Below, piece after piece: positions 61,489 to 64,000 of a stretch of 64,000 bases of DNA. Within the stretch, counting starts at the first letter, position 1. Each line of letters begins with the position of its first letter. Source of the stretch: Vibrio methylphosphonaticus (lineage in GTDB: Bacteria > Pseudomonadota > Gammaproteobacteria > Enterobacterales > Vibrionaceae); NCBI RefSeq assembly GCF_023634655.1, contig NZ_JAMKMS010000001.1, positions 186,001 through 250,000 of the forward strand. The letters run 5' to 3'. The notes under the pieces are model-generated. The model made no database searches and was not told the origin of the DNA. It was given only the letters and a program-made list of their open reading frames with translations. The position numbers and the translations under genes were made by a program.

Positions 61489-63102
61489 GTGTCAGAACAA
61501 GCTCCACTAGATATTCGCATTGAAGAAAATCAAACCCGAGTGAAAGATCAGCTAAATCGAATTCTTTCAAGCAAGGCATTTGATCAAAGCCCTAAAATGA
61601 AAGAACTGCTGACTTTTGTCGTGGAGCAAACATTAGCGGGCAATGGTGACCGCTTGAAGCAGTTTACTATTGCGACTGAAGTGTTTGACCGTGATGCAGA
61701 ATTTGATCATCAAGCCGACCCTATTGTACGTATTCAAGCGGGTCGTGTTAGACGCACACTGGAAACTTATTACCTCACAGAGGGAGTGAATGACCCTCTG
61801 TTCCTCGCCATCCCTAAAGGCCGCTACAGTCCAGTATTTACGCCGCAAACACCCCAAGCAGTAAGACAAACGGCAACTCTGGCTCAAATGGCGCGAGACA
61901 ACCAAAGTACATTAAGTCCAACCATTACGGTGCTGCCTTTTTTATCATTGTCTGATGATGCTGAAAAACGTTTTTTTGCTGAAGGATTTGGGGAAGAGCT
62001 CGCCACTGAACTAGCACGTTTTGACATGCTAAAGGTCGTCTCAATGCATGCGCTAGGCGATACCAGTATCGACCCAAGAACATCAGCCGACGTAAAAGGG
62101 TTAGGTGAAGAGCTTGGTGTCTCCTTCATTACCTCAGGGACGATGCAGACCCTTGGTAATAAGCTCCGCATCTATGCCAAGCTCTATCGTACTGATAGCG
62201 GTGAGCAAGTTTGGGCGGAAAAATATACCTGCGATCTCACCACAAACGATTTATTTGAAGTACAAGACGAAATCATCGCTGAAGTCGTTGCTGAGCTTGC
62301 ATCAAGTTTTGGCATTATCCACAGAGAGATTTATCAAAGCTGTAACCAAAAAAAGATCGAACACCTTTCTACCTATGAGGCAACACTTCGATATCGACAT
62401 TATTTAATGACGCTTTCAGAAGATACCCACCAGCAAGCAACGCAAGCCCTGCTGAGTGCGGTTGAGCGCGAACCCTATATTGCCTTACTGCATGCCATGT
62501 TAGCTGTCCTCTATTTCGATTCGGACATGCTAGGAATGGGCAACGAGGAAAATGCCGAGGAGACTGGACTTAGCTACGCCAAGCGTGCGGTAGAACTAGA
62601 GCCGACTAATCAAGAATCACAGATAGCGATGCTGATGGCACATCAGGTTAGAGAAGATATTGACGGTATCATTAGTACTGTCGATAAAGTCTTAGCGATT
62701 AACCCTAACGCCGCCTATCAAATTGGTTTGTGTGGCTGGGCATTATGCATGGCAGGTGAATTTGAACGTGGGCTTAAGCTCATTGCTGATTCAAAAGCGC
62801 TCAACCCGTTTAGACCGCCATGGTTTTCTATTGCGACCGTAGTTCACCAAATCATGCAAGATAATTATGATGATGCAGAAAAGTCAGTGAGCAACCTTTC
62901 GCTTAGACGTTTGTTTTGGGTGCCGATGCTCAAAGCCATTATTCAAGTTCAAAAAGGTGAATTTAAACAGGCGCAAGCAAGCTATAAAGAAATGTTACAA
63001 CTTCGACCGGACTTTGAAGGTAACGAAGCTCGTTACTTGGGTGCCTTTATTGCCAGCCCAGACATTAAGCAGAAGCTGTTAACGTCGCTCGCTCGGCTGT
63101 AG
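61489..63102 (+). CDS. FlgO-like/TPR protein with conserved N-terminal domain
   Basis: A 537-residue soluble protein starting with GTG. Residues 15-118 form a conserved domain (LLTFVVEQTLAGNGDRLKQF; FDHQADPIVRIQAGRVRR; PKGRYSPVF) that I recall at the front of many proteins loosely named adenylate cyclase in rhizobia and other bacteria. Residues about 145-270 resemble the FlgO/TolB N-terminal fold (ITVLPFLSLSDDAEKRFFAEG; SGTMQTLGNKLRIYAKL). Residues about 310-530 are helical and TPR-like (ALLSAVEREP; AKRAVELEPTN; YKEMLQLRPDF). There is no cyclase catalytic domain and no membrane helix. Function unknown; a DNA-binding or scaffold role is possible. Confidence 0.75.
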   Translation: MSEQAPLDIRIEENQTRVKDQLNRILSSKAFDQSPKMKELLTFVVEQTLAGNGDRLKQFTIATEVFDRDAEFDHQADPIVRIQAGRVRRTLETYYLTEGVNDPLFLAIPKGRYSPVFTPQTPQAVRQTATLAQMARDNQSTLSPTITVLPFLSLSDDAEKRFFAEGFGEELATELARFDMLKVVSMHALGDTSIDPRTSADVKGLGEELGVSFITSGTMQTLGNKLRIYAKLYRTDSGEQVWAEKYTCDLTTNDLFEVQDEIIAEVVAELASSFGIIHREIYQSCNQKKIEHLSTYEATLRYRHYLMTLSEDTHQQATQALLSAVEREPYIALLHAMLAVLYFDSDMLGMGNEENAEETGLSYAKRAVELEPTNQESQIAMLMAHQVREDIDGIISTVDKVLAINPNAAYQIGLCGWALCMAGEFERGLKLIADSKALNPFRPPWFSIATVVHQIMQDNYDDAEKSVSNLSLRRLFWVPMLKAIIQVQKGEFKQAQASYKEMLQLRPDFEGNEARYLGAFIASPDIKQKLLTSLARL

Positions 63103-63142
63103 CACCGTTAAGTACACGATGTGTTTTCGCTAACCGCTAAGC

Positions 63143-63176
63143 ATAAAAAAGAGAGCATCCGCTCTCTTTTTTTAAT
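63143..63176. terminator. bidirectional terminator, FlgO-like/TPR gene / glycine-zipper gene
   Basis: AAGAGAGC-ATCC-GCTCTCTT with A and T runs outside, between convergent genes. Confidence 0.9.
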
Positions 63177-63238
63177 TTGCTTCAACCACTTATGACGAAC
63201 GGCCACACTTAATGCTAACACTGTAAAAGTGTCACTCA

Positions 63239-63691
63239 TTAATCGTAGAGTGCATCGTCATAGTCATCGTACTCGTCATCCAAATATTCTTCTTCGAGAT
63301 ACTCTTCCTCAATAACCTCTTCTTCGATGATCTCTTCTTCTAGGTACGCTTCTTCAACGTACTCTTCCGCAATGTACTCTTCCGCAATGTACTCTTCGGC
63401 GATAATCTCATCTTCAACAATAACGTCAGTCGCGACTTCGCAGGCTCCCTCATAGTATGCCCCATCAATCGCGCCACCGACCGCTCCTGCTCCGCCACCA
63501 ATAACCGCTCCGGCTTTCGCACCATGAGAACCATCAACTATGCCGCCAACAACCGCGCCTGTTATCGCTCCATCAACTGCACCCACGATCGCACCCTCAG
63601 CGGTTTGATCGCAGTAATAAGCAAAACTTGGCGCGCTGAACAACGAGACGAATAATGCACACAACACGGTAATATTTATTCTTTGTTTCAT
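63239..63691 (-). CDS. Secreted glycine-zipper protein with tandem acidic pentapeptide tail
   Basis: A 150-residue exported protein of unknown function. The signal peptide ends PSFA at residue 24. Residues 32-78 are a Gly/Ala-rich glycine zipper (GAIVGAVDGAITGAVVGG; GAVIGGGAGAVGGAIDGA) of the kind that inserts in or packs against membranes. Residues 92-141 are ten tandem five-residue repeats of the form hydrophobic-acidic-acidic-acidic-Tyr/hydrophobic, for example IAEEY and LEEEY. From residue 93 to 150 there are 31 acidic residues and no Lys or Arg. Cysteines 27 and 84 could form a disulfide in the periplasm. Confidence 0.8.
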   Translation of the reverse strand: MKQRINITVLCALFVSLFSAPSFAYYCDQTAEGAIVGAVDGAITGAVVGGIVDGSHGAKAGAVIGGGAGAVGGAIDGAYYEGACEVATDVIVEDEIIAEEYIAEEYIAEEYVEEAYLEEEIIEEEVIEEEYLEEEYLDDEYDDYDDALYD

Positions 63692-63706
63692 TATATTCTA
63701 TTCCTA

Positions 63707-64000
63707 TTATTGGGCGAGTTGGTTATAGGCTTCAATGCTCATTCCGGCGCTAAAACCACCATCTACGCCGACGGCCTGGCCATTAACAAAGCTGCTATCT
63801 TGTGACGCGAGAAAGTGGATAACCGCAGCCACCTCTTCTGGCTGCCCTATACGACCAAGCGGTACGGCTCGTTGCTCCATTCGCAACTGAGGCTCGCCGC
63901 CTGCCGCGTGCGCTCTTGGCGTATCCACCGAGGTCGGACACACCGCATTAACACGTATTTGTTTACTGCCTAGCTCCAATGCTGCCGTTTTGGTAATCCC
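63707..64000 (-). CDS. Short-chain dehydrogenase/reductase, C-terminal part (cut by window edge)
   Basis: The last 97 codons of a classical SDR oxidoreductase; the frame is open to the window edge. ITKTAALELGSKQIRVNAVC is the stretch that follows the catalytic YxxxK in SDRs, and FLASQDSSFVNGQAVGVDGG is the standard C-terminal motif. The nucleotide-binding and catalytic parts lie outside. Substrate unknown. It ends 15 bases before the glycine-zipper gene start on the same strand. Confidence 0.9.
   Translation of the reverse strand, partial: GITKTAALELGSKQIRVNAVCPTSVDTPRAHAAGGEPQLRMEQRAVPLGRIGQPEEVAAVIHFLASQDSSFVNGQAVGVDGGFSAGMSIEAYNQLAQ

Overview
The window reads as a piece of a Vibrio (Vibrionaceae) main chromosome. 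The evidence is the gene content and order (seqA-pgm; fldA-fur; nagE divergent from nagAC; a second, stand-alone EF-G gene beside radA, a two-PilZ protein, serB and ytjB; the deoCABD cluster; nupC), protein sequences that match gammaproteobacterial families throughout, and a moderate GC content. No prophage, insertion sequence, CRISPR array, rRNA or tRNA gene was seen. Almost all of the window is ordinary chromosomal coding sequence; the unusual material lies in the intergenic DNA and in the last 4 kb.

Layout. 1-5.7 kb: start of pgm, seqA, ybfF esterase, a DUF2788 membrane protein, fldA, a DUF4442 protein, fur and glnS. 5.9-12.1 kb: GlcNAc use (nagE; nagA-nagC) and a CPA2-type cation/proton antiporter with an RCK domain. 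12.2-15.2 kb: asnB and nnrS. 15.3-30.1 kb: a galactose/galactoside block with a GalR-type repressor, the galETKM operon, the mglBAC ABC importer, a MATE-family exporter and a LacZ-type beta-galactosidase. At least five GalR-like operator matches are spread over its promoters. 30.2-37.1 kb: a mixed region with LysR/chrA, a GAF plus degenerate HD-GYP protein, an acyl-CoA synthetase, and a DUF1127 gene divergent from a second LysR gene. 37.1-45.4 kb: EF-G2, radA, the PilZ protein, serB and ytjB. 45.4-57.8 kb: nucleoside salvage and uptake (deoCABD, nupC, a TatD nuclease-like protein, and a BMP-type nucleoside ABC transporter of four genes). 57.9-64 kb: prfC, a BamA-like outer membrane protein, a FlgO-like/TPR protein, a secreted glycine-zipper protein with a tandem acidic pentapeptide tail, and the 3' part of a short-chain dehydrogenase gene.

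How the genes work together. The window groups three nutrient circuits: GlcNAc (PTS uptake, deacetylation, ROK repressor); galactose/galactosides (LacZ releases galactose, Mgl imports it, GalMKTE runs the Leloir pathway, GalR represses); and nucleosides (NupC and an ABC importer supply DeoD, DeoA, DeoB and DeoC). Converging genes are nearly always separated by strong stem-loops with T-runs, many of them symmetrical enough to work in both directions.

The least explained items are the ten-copy acidic pentapeptide tail at 63.3-63.4 kb, the FlgO-like/TPR protein with its conserved N-terminal domain and no catalytic or membrane segment, a 36-bp near-perfect palindrome upstream of nnrS, the HD-GYP protein that lacks expected metal ligands, a five-copy heptamer repeat between deoD and deoB, and a possible pseudoknot in the prfC leader. 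All functional statements come from reading the translated sequences and remembered family features; no database search was run.
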